NCBI RefSeq assembly: GCF_000717185.1
Contig: NZ_JNYE01000014.1
Coordinates: forward strand, 89,731-153,730
Direction of reading: 5' to 3'
DNA length: 64,000 bases
Source of the DNA: Kitasatospora phosalacinea
Lineage (GTDB): Bacteria; Actinomycetota; Actinomycetes; Streptomycetales; Streptomycetaceae
A program made the translations under genes and the position numbers. The notes beneath the pieces were generated by a model, which ran no database searches, was not told where the DNA came from, and saw only the letters and a program-made list of their open reading frames with translations. Shown here in pieces: positions 41,460 to 51,082 of this stretch. Position 1 is the stretch's first letter, and every line of letters begins with the position of its first letter.

Positions 41460-42809
41460 GTGGCGACTGACTCCGCGACCCGGGCGGCCCGGGTGCCCCG
41501 CGCCCGGCGGGCCGGGACCGGGCGCTGGACCGAACTGGTGCTGGTGCTGGCCGCGGTGGGCGTCGCGGTCCTCGGCTACGTCGAGGTCGGCGTCAACATC
41601 GACGGCAAGGCCCCGCCGGACGCCGCCCAGTACGGCGCCGCGCTCGGCGTGCTCGCCCTGCTGGCGCACGCCGCGGTCCGCTGGCGCGCCAGGTGGGCCG
41701 ACCCGCTGCTGCTGCCGATCGCGGTGCTGCTCAACGGCATCGGCCTGGTCGTCATCTACCGGCTGGACCGCAACCCCGGCAGCGCCGCCGCGCCCACCCA
41801 ACTGCTCTGGTCCACCCTCGGGGTGGGCCTGTTCATCGCGGTGCTGCTCCTGCTGCGCGACCACCGCCGCCTGCAGCGCTACGCGTACGTCGGGGCGTTC
41901 GTCGCGCTCGTCCTGCTGGTGCTGCCGGTGTTCTTCCCGCCGGTGTACGGCTCGCGGATCTGGATCACGCTGGGCCCGCTGTCCTTCCAGCCCGGCGAGT
42001 TCGCCAAGGTCCTGCTGGCGATCTTCTTCGCCGCCTACCTGGCCGCGCACCGGGACGCGCTGGCGCTGACCGGCCGCAAGGTGCTGTGGTTCCAGCTGCC
42101 GCTGGGCCGGGTGCTGGGGCCGGTGCTGCTGATCTGGGCGGCGTTCGTCGGCGTCCTGGTGCTGGAGACCGACCTCGGCACCTCGCTGCTGTTCTTCGGC
42201 CTGTTCGTGGTGATGCTGTACGTGGCCACCGCCCGCACCGGCTGGATCGTGATCGGCCTGCTGCTGTCCGCGCTGGCCGCCGTCGGCGTCGGCTGGCTCT
42301 CCCCGCACGTGCACGGCCGGGTCACCGAGTGGCTGCACCCGCTGGCCTCGATCGAGGCCGGGCAGGGCGCCAACCAGATCGCCCAGTCGCTGTTCGCGTT
42401 CGCCTGGGGCGGCCAGCTCGGCACCGGCCTGGGCCTGGGCCACTCCGCGCTGATCGGCTTCGCCACCAAGTCCGACTTCATCCTGGCCACCGTCGGCGAG
42501 GAGCTCGGCCTGACCGGCCTGTTCGCGGTCCTCCTGCTGTACGCCCTGCTGGTGGCCCGGGGCTTCAAGGCCGGCATCGCGCTGCGCGACCCGTTCGGGC
42601 GGCTGCTCGCCATCGGCCTGGCCGCCCTGGTCGCGATCCAGGTGTTCGTGGTCGCGGGCGGCGTCCTCGACCTGATCCCGCTGACCGGCATGACGCTGCC
42701 GTTCATCGCCCAGGGCGGCTCGTCCGTGGTCACCAACTGGATCATCGTGGCGCTGCTGGTGCGGATGAGCGACCTCGCCCGGCGCCCCGCACCCGAGGAG
42801 GACGCGTGA
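41460..42809 (+). CDS. FtsW/RodA/SpoVE-family peptidoglycan glycosyltransferase
   Basis: A 449-residue SEDS protein with about ten or more helices. Signature stretches are GSRIWITLGPLSFQPGEFAK, the catalytic-Asp loop LVLETDLGTSLLFFGLF, and the C-terminal GMTLPFIAQGGSSVVTNWI. SEDS proteins polymerise glycan strands from lipid II in partnership with a class B PBP, and the PBP gene follows in a GTGA overlap. Streptomycetes also have a similar pair near oriC with the pknB cluster; this is a distinct pair beside pmt. Confidence 0.9.
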   Translation: MATDSATRAARVPRARRAGTGRWTELVLVLAAVGVAVLGYVEVGVNIDGKAPPDAAQYGAALGVLALLAHAAVRWRARWADPLLLPIAVLLNGIGLVVIYRLDRNPGSAAAPTQLLWSTLGVGLFIAVLLLLRDHRRLQRYAYVGAFVALVLLVLPVFFPPVYGSRIWITLGPLSFQPGEFAKVLLAIFFAAYLAAHRDALALTGRKVLWFQLPLGRVLGPVLLIWAAFVGVLVLETDLGTSLLFFGLFVVMLYVATARTGWIVIGLLLSALAAVGVGWLSPHVHGRVTEWLHPLASIEAGQGANQIAQSLFAFAWGGQLGTGLGLGHSALIGFATKSDFILATVGEELGLTGLFAVLLLYALLVARGFKAGIALRDPFGRLLAIGLAALVAIQVFVVAGGVLDLIPLTGMTLPFIAQGGSSVVTNWIIVALLVRMSDLARRPAPEEDA

Positions 42810-44320
42810 GGACGACCCGGCCCGAGGGCACCAACGGCGGGCCGGACGGGCTCCCCGGCATCTCCACCACCGGACGCCGGGCCGGGACGTTCTGCATGCT
42901 GCTGATCGTCGCCCTCGCCCTCCAGGCCACCCGCGTCCAGGTGTTCCAGAAGGACGAGCTGGACCACAACGCCGCCAACCAGCGCGCCACCATCCAGCGC
43001 TACTCCCAGCCCCGCGGCAACCTGCTGGTCGCCGGGCAGCCCGTCACCGGCTCCGCGGAGACCGGCGGCCGCTACGCCTACCAGCGCACCTACACCGACG
43101 GCCCGCTGTACGCCGCCGTCACCGGCTACTCGTCCCAGACCTACGGCAACACCCAGCTGGAGGGCGTCTACGACGACGTGCTCTCCGGCACCGACCCGAA
43201 GCTGGCGGGCTGGGCGGTCTGGGACGCGGTCACCCGGCAGCAGCAGCCCGGCGGCGACGTGGTCACCACCATCGACCCGGCCGCCCAGCGCGCCGCGGTG
43301 CAGGGCCTGGGCAGCCAGAAGGGCGCCGTCGCCGCGATCGAACCCGCCACCGGCCGGATCCTCGCCCTCGTCTCCACCCCCAGCTACGACCCCGGCAGCT
43401 TCGCGGGCACCTCCGCCGCCGACCAGAACGCCTGGAAGAAGCTCCAGGACGACCCCGAGCAGCCGATGCTCAACCGGGCCCTGCGGCAGATCTACCCGCC
43501 CGGCTCCACCTTCAAGGTGGTCACCGCCGCCGCCGCGCTCGCCAGCGGCGTCGTCACCGACGTCGACGCCCCCACCGACGCCCCGTACCCGTACGTCATG
43601 CCCGGCACCACCACCCCGCTCGACAACGACACCAGCGCCTGCAACCGGGCCGGGCTGTCGCTGGACGAGGCGATGACGCTGTCCTGCAACAGCGTCATGG
43701 GCTACCTCGGGGTGCAGACCGGGCTCGACCGGATGACCGCGATGGCGCAGGACTTCGGCTTCAACGACGCCAGGCTGGACGTCCCGGTGCGGGCCGCCCG
43801 CTCCAACTTCGACACCGACATGAACCAGTCCCAGCTGGCGCTCTCCTCCATCGGGCAGTACGACACCGCCGCCACCCCGCTGGTGATGGCGATGGTCGCC
43901 GCCGGGGCCGCCAACGACGGCCAGGTGATGTCCCCGCAGCTGGTCGACAAGCTCACCAAGGCCGACGGCACCCAGGTGCAGCTGATGCACCCCGCGCTCC
44001 ACCACCAGGCGTTCGGGGCCGGAGTCGCCCGGCAGCTGCGGCAGTTGATGGTCGACGTGGTCGAGAACGGCACCGGCCGCAACGCCCGCATCCCCGGCGC
44101 CGAGGTCGGCGGCAAGACCGGCACCGCCCAGCACGGCGTCGACAACTCCGGCACCCCCTACGCCTGGTTCATCGCCTGGGCCCGCCCCGCCGGGTCCACC
44201 GCCGTCCCGCCCGTCGCCGTCGCCGTCGTGGTCGCCGACAGCCAGGCTACCGACGTCACCGGCGGCGGACTGGCCGCGCCCGTCGCCCGGTCCGTCATGC
44301 AGGCCGTGCTCAACCGGTAG
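42806..44320 (+). CDS. Class B penicillin-binding protein (transpeptidase)
   Basis: A 504-residue protein from GTG with GAGGAGG upstream. One N-terminal helix (FCMLLIVALALQATRVQVFQ) is followed by a short non-catalytic domain and the transpeptidase domain. Active-site motifs are intact: GSTFK (SxxK, about 235), SCNS (SxN, about 293) and GGKTGTAQ (KTG, about 435). It cross-links the glycan made by the adjacent SEDS protein. The translational coupling to that gene supports a working pair. It is followed by a short hairpin. Confidence 0.93.
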   Translation: MRTTRPEGTNGGPDGLPGISTTGRRAGTFCMLLIVALALQATRVQVFQKDELDHNAANQRATIQRYSQPRGNLLVAGQPVTGSAETGGRYAYQRTYTDGPLYAAVTGYSSQTYGNTQLEGVYDDVLSGTDPKLAGWAVWDAVTRQQQPGGDVVTTIDPAAQRAAVQGLGSQKGAVAAIEPATGRILALVSTPSYDPGSFAGTSAADQNAWKKLQDDPEQPMLNRALRQIYPPGSTFKVVTAAAALASGVVTDVDAPTDAPYPYVMPGTTTPLDNDTSACNRAGLSLDEAMTLSCNSVMGYLGVQTGLDRMTAMAQDFGFNDARLDVPVRAARSNFDTDMNQSQLALSSIGQYDTAATPLVMAMVAAGAANDGQVMSPQLVDKLTKADGTQVQLMHPALHHQAFGAGVARQLRQLMVDVVENGTGRNARIPGAEVGGKTGTAQHGVDNSGTPYAWFIAWARPAGSTAVPPVAVAVVVADSQATDVTGGGLAAPVARSVMQAVLNR

Positions 44321-44324
44321 GGCC

Positions 44325-44339
44325 TCCCCAATCGGGGGA
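44325..44339 (+). terminator. Short hairpin after the PBP gene
   Basis: TCCCC / GGGGA 5-bp stem with a 5-nt loop, 4 bp beyond the stop codon; a -10-like TACTGT (44354-44359) for the next gene follows. Confidence 0.4.
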
Positions 44340-44390
44340 AACCCGGCATTTGCTACTGTCCCGGTCTGATTCCCCACCAGAAGGACACCG

Positions 44391-45830
44391 ATGAGCACCA
44401 CCCTGCTGCGGCGCAAGCCCGTGGACACCCTGATCGCCGAAGCAGGAGGCACCGGGACGGGACACCTGCGCCGCTCCATCGGACTCTGGCAGCTCTCCGC
44501 GATCGGCATCGGCGCCACCGTCGGCACCGGCATCTTCTTCGTCCTCACCACCTCCGTGCCCGAGGCCGGACCGGCGGTGGTCCTCTCCTTCGTGATCGCC
44601 GCCGTCACCGCCGGGCTCACCGCGCTCTGCTACGCCGAACTCGCCTCCGCCATCCCGGTGTCCGGCTCCTCCTACTCGTACGCCTACGCCACCATGGGCG
44701 AACTCGTCGCCTTCGGCGTCGGGGTCTGCCTGCTCATGGAGTACGGCGTCTCCGCCTCCGCGATCGCCGTGACCTGGGGCCAGTACCTCGACCAGTTCAC
44801 CGACCTGGCCTTCGGCCTGCACCTCCCGGCCGCGCTGACCGCCCCGCCCGGGGAGGGCGGCGTCTTCAACCTGCCCGCGGTGGTGCTGGTCGTCCTGGTC
44901 ACCGTCCTGCTGATCCGCGGCGTCGGCGAGTCCGCGAAGGTCAACGCCGTCATGGTGGCGATCAAGCTGGGCATCCTGGTGCTGTTCGTCGCCGTCGGCC
45001 TGACCGGCTTCACCGCGGGCAACTTCACCCCGTTCGCGCCCAACGGCTGGGACGGCGTGCAGACCGCCGCCTCCACCATCTTCTTCTCCTTCATCGGCCT
45101 CGACGCCGTCTCCACCGCGGGCGAGGAGGTCCGCGAACCGCGGCGCACCCTGCCGCTCGCCATCCTGATCTCGCTGGTCGTCGTCACCGTCCTCTACATC
45201 GCCGTCGCCGTCACCGCGGTCGGCGCCCAGCCCTGGCAGGAGTTCGACGGCCAGGAGGCGGGCCTCGCCCAGATCCTGGAGGACGTCACCGGACAGACCT
45301 GGCCCGCCCTGGTGTTCGCCGCCGGGGCGATCGTCTCGATCTTCTCCATCACCCTCGTGGTGATCTACGGCCAGACCCGGATCCTCTACGCGATGGGCCG
45401 CGACGGGCTCCTGCCGCGCCCCTTCACCCGGGTCTCCGCCCGCACCGGCACCCCCGTCTGGAACACCCTCGTGGTCGGCACCGTCGTCGCGGTCCTCGCC
45501 GCGGTCTTCCCGCTCAAGCTGCTCGCCGACCTCACCTCGATGGGCACGCTCATCGCGTTCACGGCCGTGTCGATCGGCATCGTCGTGCTGCGCCGCACCA
45601 GCCCCGACCTGCCGCGCGGCTTCAAGGTGCCGTTCTACCCGGTGACGCCGGTGCTCAGCGCCGCGTTCTGCATCTACCTGATCACCAAGCTGCACGCCGA
45701 CACCTTCCTCGCCTTCGCGGTCGTCCTCGCCCTCGCCGCCGTCCTGTACTTCACCTACAGCGCCAAGCACTCCCGCCTCGCCCGGGGCGACGGGGCCCGG
45801 GGCGACGGCGCCCAGGGGGGCGGCGCCTAG
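44391..45830 (+). CDS. APC-superfamily amino acid permease (cationic amino acid transporter type)
   Basis: A 479-residue protein with about 12 helices. The helix 1 substrate motif is GIGATVGTGIFFVLTT (about 41-57), followed by CYAELASAIPVSGSSYSYAY. The middle IFFSFIGLDAVSTAGEEVRE, and RILYAMGRDGLLPRPFTRVS, match the CAT/YfnA group. The C-terminal tail contains imperfect Gly-rich repeats (RGDGARGDGAQGGGA). It imports or exchanges amino acids by proton coupling; the specific substrate is unknown. Confidence 0.9.
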   Translation: MSTTLLRRKPVDTLIAEAGGTGTGHLRRSIGLWQLSAIGIGATVGTGIFFVLTTSVPEAGPAVVLSFVIAAVTAGLTALCYAELASAIPVSGSSYSYAYATMGELVAFGVGVCLLMEYGVSASAIAVTWGQYLDQFTDLAFGLHLPAALTAPPGEGGVFNLPAVVLVVLVTVLLIRGVGESAKVNAVMVAIKLGILVLFVAVGLTGFTAGNFTPFAPNGWDGVQTAASTIFFSFIGLDAVSTAGEEVREPRRTLPLAILISLVVVTVLYIAVAVTAVGAQPWQEFDGQEAGLAQILEDVTGQTWPALVFAAGAIVSIFSITLVVIYGQTRILYAMGRDGLLPRPFTRVSARTGTPVWNTLVVGTVVAVLAAVFPLKLLADLTSMGTLIAFTAVSIGIVVLRRTSPDLPRGFKVPFYPVTPVLSAAFCIYLITKLHADTFLAFAVVLALAAVLYFTYSAKHSRLARGDGARGDGAQGGGA

Positions 45831-45860
45831 GGTGGCGGCGGAGAACGTTCGAACACGGGA

Positions 45861-47384
45861 GTGACATTGGGCGCCACCGGACGCCGCAGATTCCTCGGAC
45901 TGGCCGCGGGCGCCGCGGCCGGACTCACCGCCTGCGGCCCCGGCGGCCGCCCCACCGGAGCGGACACCGCCACCGGACCCGGACCCGGACCCGACCGCAG
46001 CCCCGGCCCCGGTCCCAGCCCGTCCGCCACCACCGCAGAGAACTCCCGCCCCGGCGACGCCGACTGGCGGATCACCGACCCCGGGCCCGACGGGGCGATC
46101 GAGGGCTGGGCGGACCGGGTCAGCGTCCTGCCCGGCGAACGGGTCGGACTGCACGTCTCCACCACCGCGCCCGGCTACACCGTCACCGCCTACCGGACGG
46201 GCTGGTACGGCGGCGCCCGCGCCCGCCGCGTCTGGCGCTCCGGCCCGCAACCCGGCACCCGGCAGGCCCCGTTCACCGTCGACCGGACCACCCGCACCGT
46301 CAGCACCGCCTGGCCGCGCACCACCACCGTCGACACCACCGGCTGGCCCGAGGGCTGCTACCTGCTCCGCCTGGACGCCGACGGCGGCGCCGGGCAGCGC
46401 TACGTCCCGCTGACCGTCCGCTCCCGCAGCACCGCCGGGACCACCGTCGTCGTCAACGCCGTCACCACCTGGCAGGCCTACAACGAGTGGGGCGGCTACA
46501 ACCTCTACAACGGCCCCACCGGCGGCCTCCCCACCCGCTCGCTGGAGGTCACCTTCGACCGCCCCTACCGCTACGACCACGGCGCCGGGCTCTTCCTGGT
46601 CTACGAGGCCCCGCTGATCGCCCTCGCCGAGAAGCTCGGCCTCCCGCTCTCCTACACCACCGGCATCGACCTCGCCGCCGACCCCGCCCTGCTGCACGGC
46701 GCCACGGCCGTGCTCTCGCTCGGCCACGACGAGTACTGGTCGCCCGAACAGCGCGCCCACGTCACCGCGGCCCGGGACGCCGGCACCCACCTCGCCTTCC
46801 TCGGCGCCAACTGCTGCTACCGGCGCGTCCGCTACGCACCCTCACCGACCGGGCCCGACCGCACCGTGGTCTGCTGGAAGGGCGCCTGGAAGGACGACCC
46901 CGGCTACCGGGCGGGCCACCCCGCCACCACCGACTTCCGCTCCCCGCCCGGTGCCGACCCCGAATCCTCGCTGCTCGGCGTCGTCTACGACGGCTACCCC
47001 GTCGACGCCCCGTACGTCGTCACCGCCGCCGACCACTGGCTGCTGGCCGGCACCGGCGCCCGCAACGGCGACAGCTTCCCCCACCTGGTCGGCGTCGAGT
47101 ACGACCGCGTCGACCCGTCCTTCCCCACCCCGGAGGGCATCGAGACGATAGCCCACTCCCCGGTCGTCTGCGAGGGCCGCCACTCGTACGCCGACACCGC
47201 CCTCTACACCGCCGACAGCGGCGCGACGGTCTTCGCCACCGGCACCATGCGGTGGGTCGAGTCCCTCGACGCGACCGGCCCCGCGGGCGGCACCGCCGTC
47301 CACGGCATCGACGGCCGCGCGGGCGACCTGACCCGCAGGGTCACCGAGAACCTGCTGCGCAGGTTCGCCGCCGCGGGCTCCTGA
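45861..47384 (+). CDS. Tat-exported lipoprotein with N,N-dimethylformamidase beta-subunit-like domain
   Basis: A 507-residue protein. The N-terminus GATGRRRFLGLAAGAAAGLT ends in the lipobox L-T-A-C, so it combines a twin-arginine signal with lipoprotein anchoring. A Gly/Pro/Asp linker (GPGPGPDRSPGPGPSPS) leads to a domain resembling the beta subunit of dimethylformamidase: ENSRPGDADWRI, TTWQAYNEWGGYNLY, VLSLGHDEYWSPEQR and LGANCCYRRVRY. The substrate is probably not dimethylformamide; the fold is widespread. GTG 45861 is used, but TTG 45867 has the better-spaced GGGAG. It ends at a strong convergent terminator. Confidence 0.82.
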   Translation: MTLGATGRRRFLGLAAGAAAGLTACGPGGRPTGADTATGPGPGPDRSPGPGPSPSATTAENSRPGDADWRITDPGPDGAIEGWADRVSVLPGERVGLHVSTTAPGYTVTAYRTGWYGGARARRVWRSGPQPGTRQAPFTVDRTTRTVSTAWPRTTTVDTTGWPEGCYLLRLDADGGAGQRYVPLTVRSRSTAGTTVVVNAVTTWQAYNEWGGYNLYNGPTGGLPTRSLEVTFDRPYRYDHGAGLFLVYEAPLIALAEKLGLPLSYTTGIDLAADPALLHGATAVLSLGHDEYWSPEQRAHVTAARDAGTHLAFLGANCCYRRVRYAPSPTGPDRTVVCWKGAWKDDPGYRAGHPATTDFRSPPGADPESSLLGVVYDGYPVDAPYVVTAADHWLLAGTGARNGDSFPHLVGVEYDRVDPSFPTPEGIETIAHSPVVCEGRHSYADTALYTADSGATVFATGTMRWVESLDATGPAGGTAVHGIDGRAGDLTRRVTENLLRRFAAAGS

Positions 47385-47392
47385 GAGGCCCT

Positions 47393-47423
47393 GCCGGAGG
47401 GCCCCTGGCGGGGGTCCTCCGGC
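47393..47423. terminator. Bidirectional hairpin terminator
   Basis: A 13-bp stem (47393-47405 with 47411-47423, one G-U pair) abutting the stop codon of the opposing PBP gene. Confidence 0.8.
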
Positions 47424-49178
47424 TCAGCCCTTGTTGCCGACCCGCAGCACCTTGGAGACCGCCGGGCCCGCCGCCGCGGAGCCGTGGCCGCCGCCCTGGA
47501 CCTCGGCGGCGACGGCGAGGTTGCCGGAGTAGGCGGTGAACCAGGAGTTCGCGTCGGGGCTGGTGTCGACCTCGGCGGTGCCGGTCTTCGCGCCGGATCC
47601 GGCCGGGAGGGCGGGCTTGACCTCGGAGGCGGTGCCGGAGCGGACGGTCTGGACCATCAGCGACTGGAGGTTGCCGAGGACCTGGGGGGAGAGGGTGCGG
47701 GCGGCCTTCTTCTGCTCCATGCCGGGGATCAGGATCGGCTGCCGGAAGACCCCGGACTGGACGGTCGCGGCGACCGAGGCCATGCCGAGCGGGTTGGCGC
47801 GCACCTTGCCCTGGCCGATGAACTCGCTCGCGGCACCGGCCATGTTGCCCTCGACCGGGATGTCGGTGTCGAAGTTGGACAGGCCGGTCTTCCAGACCAG
47901 GCCGAGCCCGAAGACGTCCTTGGCGATCGAGGGCAGGCTGTCCGGCTTGAGGACGTCCTTGCCCTTCTCGATGAAGGAGGTGTTGCAGGAGTGGGTGAAC
48001 GCCTCGGTGAGCGTGTAGTCGGGGTGCGCGCCGGGCTCGTCGTTGGAGATGGACTTGCCGGTGACCATGGTGGTCTCGGGGCAGGGCATCGGGCTGCCGG
48101 GCGTGAGGCCCGCCTCCATCAGCGCCGCGGCGGTGAGCACCTTCATGGTGGAGCCCGGCGCGGTCGCGCCGGAGAAGGCGCGGTTCTGGCCGGTGGAGGG
48201 CGAGAACGCGTAGGCGAGGATGTTGCCGCTGCTGGGCTCGATGGCGACCAGCGAGGCGGGCTTGCCGCCCTGCGCGGCGACCTCCTGTTCGGCGGCCTGC
48301 TGCAGGTCGGCGTCGATGGTGAGCTTCAGGTTGGGGACGGGCTTGGGCTCCTTGACGGTGAACAGCTTCACGTCGGCGGCCTTGCCGCCGCCGCTGCCCG
48401 GCGCGCTGCTGCTCGGGCTGGGACTGGCAGCCCCGCCGGTGGCGCCCGCGGCGGAGATGACCACCCCGCTGCCCGCGTCGGCGGGGTCGCCGCCCTGCGG
48501 GGCGGCGGACTTGAGCTGGTTGAGCAGGCCGGTGAGCGAGGGGTAGCCGCCGAGGGCCTTGCCCTTGCGGTCGGTGACGGCGGCGGGGGCGGCGTAGAGC
48601 GGCTTGACCGCGATGGCCTCGCCCGCGTCGAGCTTGGGGTGGATGACGTTGGGCACCCAGTGGACGGCGGCGGTGCCGTCGCTCATCTTGACCACGCCGA
48701 GGACGCCGTCGTAGTTCCAGGGGGTGCCGCTCTCGGCGAACTCCACGGAGGCCTTGAAACTTTCCAGCACGCCGGTGGGCGCGGTGCCCGCGGCGGCCGG
48801 GGCCGAGGCGGACGCCGGGGCGCTCGCGGGCTTGGACGCGGCGGCGCTGGGCGCGGTGGTGGGGCCGCCGACGGTGAGGTGGACGGCGCTGGGCTTCACG
48901 CCGTCCTGGAAGGCCTGCAGCGCGGCCTGCGCCTTGTCCGGGTCGTCGGTGAGCTTGGCGGCCGCGGACAGGTCGCCCGTGGCCCAGGCGTCCAGGAAGG
49001 CCTTGGCGCCGGACGCGGCGAGCTCGGCGCTGGGGGGCTCGGCGACCACGGTGCGGGGCTTCTTCGCCCCGTCTCCGCCGGAGTCCCCGCCGGAGACCAG
49101 GGCGTACGCCCCGTAGCCCCCGCCGAGGAGCACCGCTGCGGCGATGACGGCGATGCCGGTCTTCGCGCCCTTGTTCAC
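47424..49178 (-). CDS. Penicillin-binding protein with NTF2-like (MecA-N) domain
   Basis: A 584-residue protein from GTG 49178 with GGGGGACTCGAC upstream. One N-terminal helix (TGIAVIAAAVLLGGGYGAYA), then an NTF2-like domain (AFLDAWATGDLSAAAKLTDD) interrupted by Ala/Ser/Pro linkers. The transpeptidase domain has GSTMK (about 340), SCNTS (about 398) and AKTGTAEVD (about 535). It resembles MecA-like class B PBPs of actinomycetes, often low-affinity toward beta-lactams. It faces the SEDS-PBP pair across the permease and lipoprotein genes. Confidence 0.92.
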   Translation of the reverse strand: MNKGAKTGIAVIAAAVLLGGGYGAYALVSGGDSGGDGAKKPRTVVAEPPSAELAASGAKAFLDAWATGDLSAAAKLTDDPDKAQAALQAFQDGVKPSAVHLTVGGPTTAPSAAASKPASAPASASAPAAAGTAPTGVLESFKASVEFAESGTPWNYDGVLGVVKMSDGTAAVHWVPNVIHPKLDAGEAIAVKPLYAAPAAVTDRKGKALGGYPSLTGLLNQLKSAAPQGGDPADAGSGVVISAAGATGGAASPSPSSSAPGSGGGKAADVKLFTVKEPKPVPNLKLTIDADLQQAAEQEVAAQGGKPASLVAIEPSSGNILAYAFSPSTGQNRAFSGATAPGSTMKVLTAAALMEAGLTPGSPMPCPETTMVTGKSISNDEPGAHPDYTLTEAFTHSCNTSFIEKGKDVLKPDSLPSIAKDVFGLGLVWKTGLSNFDTDIPVEGNMAGAASEFIGQGKVRANPLGMASVAATVQSGVFRQPILIPGMEQKKAARTLSPQVLGNLQSLMVQTVRSGTASEVKPALPAGSGAKTGTAEVDTSPDANSWFTAYSGNLAVAAEVQGGGHGSAAAGPAVSKVLRVGNKG

Positions 49179-49197
49179 GTCGAGTCCCCCATGGTGA

Positions 49198-49234
49198 GTC
49201 GTGGCCGTCCGGGTTCAGCGGCCACGACACCATA
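49198..49234 (-). promoter_or_regulatory. -10 element and transcript-start hairpin of the PBP gene
   Basis: On the minus strand a -10-like TATGGT (49234-49229) is followed directly by a perfect 10-bp stem GTCGTGGCCG / CGGCCACGAC (49228-49219 with 49207-49198) with an 11-nt loop, about 20 nt before the start codon. If transcription starts about 7 nt after the -10, most of the hairpin would be in the mRNA leader. Confidence 0.4.
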
Positions 49235-49321
49235 GGCAGATGCTTTTCGTGCACTCACGACGCGGGGCCGGTTTGTGACAGTTCCGGTACACGTGCGCGG
49301 GCGTGGCGCGGCCGGGCGGTG

Positions 49322-51082
49322 CTAGATCCAGGTGTCGAGCCACATCCGGGCCCGCCAGTCGTCCATCGGGATCGTCTGGCCGGTGTAGATCGGGTAGAAG
49401 TACAGGAAGTTCCACATGATCGCGACGACCAGCAGTCCGGCGCCGGTGGCCCCGGCGAGCTTGCGGTCGGGCGAGGAGTCGGCCCGGCCGAGCATCGCGC
49501 CGATCATCATGGTCACCGCGAGCACCAGGAACGGGACGAAGCACACCGCGTAGAACAGGAAGATCGTCCGGGCCTGGTAGTGGAACCAGGGCAGGTAGCC
49601 CGCCGCCAGCGCGCACAGGATCGCCCCGGCCCGCCAGTCGCGGCGCATCAGCCAGCGGTAGACGCAGTAGAGCAGCCCGGCGATGCCCGCCCACCACAGG
49701 AGCGGGGTGCCGAGGGCGAGCACCTCGCGGGCGCACTCGGTGGTGGTGCAGCCGGCCTGGCCGTTCTTCGGCGACTCGTAGAAGAACGAGACCGGGCGGC
49801 CCAGCAGCAGCCAGCTCCACGGGTTGGACTGGTAGGTGTGCGGGCTGGTCAGGGTGACGTTGAAGTGCCAGATCTCGTGGTGGTAGTGCCACAGGCTGCG
49901 GGCCCAGTCCGGCACCCAGCCCCAGGTGTCGCTCGGGTTGAGGGCGGCCCAGTTGCGCAGGTAGCCGCCCTTGCCGGGCTCGGGGGAGGAGAGGATCCAG
50001 CCGGTCCAGGTGGCCAGGTAGGTGACGGCGGCGACCGCGCCGACCGAGAGCGCGGACCAGCAGAAGTCCCACGCGTTGCGCAGGCCCGCCCGGTGGCCGG
50101 CCAGGCGGCGGGCCGAGGAGTCCCAGAACCCGGCGAGCAGCACCAGCGCCAGGATCGCCGGGGCGCCGCTCCACTTGGTGCCGGTCATCAGGCCCAGGCA
50201 GACCGCGGCGGCCAGCCGGTACGGGCGCCAGCCCAGGTGCCACCAGTCGCCGCCGAGGCCCTGCTCGATCCGCCCGGCGATCCTGGCGCGGCTCCTGTCC
50301 CGGTCGACCAGCAGCAGGCCGAACGCGGCCAGGAACCAGAACATCACCACCAGGTCGAGGATCGAGGTGCGGCTGAGCACGAAGTGCAGCCCGTCCACGG
50401 ACAGCAGCAGTCCGGCCACGCAGCCCAGCAGGGTGGAACGGAACATCCGGCGGCCGATCCGGGCCAGCATCAGCACCGAGAGGGTGCCGAGCACGGCCAC
50501 CATGAAGCGCCAGCCGAACGGGCTCATGCCGAAGAGGTGCTCGCCCAGGCCGATGATCCACTTGCCGACCGGCGGGTGCACCACGAACGCCGCGTCGGTG
50601 CGCAGCGGCACCGCCGGGTTGGGCGCGGTGATCAGGCCGTTGGCGTCGTCGGACCAGCTGCTCTCGTAGCCGAGGTGCCAGAGCGCGTACGCGTCCTTGG
50701 CGTAGTAGGTCTCGTCGAAGATCAGCGCGTGCGGGCTGCCGAGGTCGACGAAGCGCAGCACCCCGGCGAACACCGCCACGCCGAGCGGCCCGAGCCAGCC
50801 GGCCCACCGGCACAGCCAGGACCACAGCGGCGCGGGCAGCCGGACGCCGAGCCGGGCGAGCAGCGGGGAGGGCTCGACGACCTCCGGCGTGACGCCCGGG
50901 CCGTCCGGCATCGGCGGCACCAACTGCTCTGCCAGGGACGTGCGTTGCCGCTCCCGGTAGCCGACGCCGGACAGCGCGCGGGCCCATCGGGAGGCCGGTT
51001 CGGGCTCCGCGCGAGGGGCCGGAACGGCGGCCGGGTCGGCCGGTTCCAGCACGGTCACGCCGCCCCGCTCGGGGTGGTCCAT
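49322..51082 (-). CDS. pmt: Protein O-mannosyltransferase (dolichyl/polyprenyl-phosphate-mannose-protein)
   Basis: A 586-residue GT39 membrane enzyme. ATG 51082 with GGAGAG 4 bases upstream is preferred; ATG 51094 is also in frame. After a 100-residue cytoplasmic region, multiple helices carry the catalytic Asp-Glu motif ALIFDETYYAKDAYALWHLG (about 125-145), then VVHPPVGKWIIGLGE, WWHLGWRP and the C-terminal MDDWRARMWLDTWI. It transfers mannose from polyprenyl-phosphate-mannose to Ser/Thr of exported proteins; in S. coelicolor Pmt is needed for phage phiC31 infection and antibiotic tolerance (family knowledge). It is divergent from rsmI. Confidence 0.93.
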   Translation of the reverse strand: MDHPERGGVTVLEPADPAAVPAPRAEPEPASRWARALSGVGYRERQRTSLAEQLVPPMPDGPGVTPEVVEPSPLLARLGVRLPAPLWSWLCRWAGWLGPLGVAVFAGVLRFVDLGSPHALIFDETYYAKDAYALWHLGYESSWSDDANGLITAPNPAVPLRTDAAFVVHPPVGKWIIGLGEHLFGMSPFGWRFMVAVLGTLSVLMLARIGRRMFRSTLLGCVAGLLLSVDGLHFVLSRTSILDLVVMFWFLAAFGLLLVDRDRSRARIAGRIEQGLGGDWWHLGWRPYRLAAAVCLGLMTGTKWSGAPAILALVLLAGFWDSSARRLAGHRAGLRNAWDFCWSALSVGAVAAVTYLATWTGWILSSPEPGKGGYLRNWAALNPSDTWGWVPDWARSLWHYHHEIWHFNVTLTSPHTYQSNPWSWLLLGRPVSFFYESPKNGQAGCTTTECAREVLALGTPLLWWAGIAGLLYCVYRWLMRRDWRAGAILCALAAGYLPWFHYQARTIFLFYAVCFVPFLVLAVTMMIGAMLGRADSSPDRKLAGATGAGLLVVAIMWNFLYFYPIYTGQTIPMDDWRARMWLDTWI

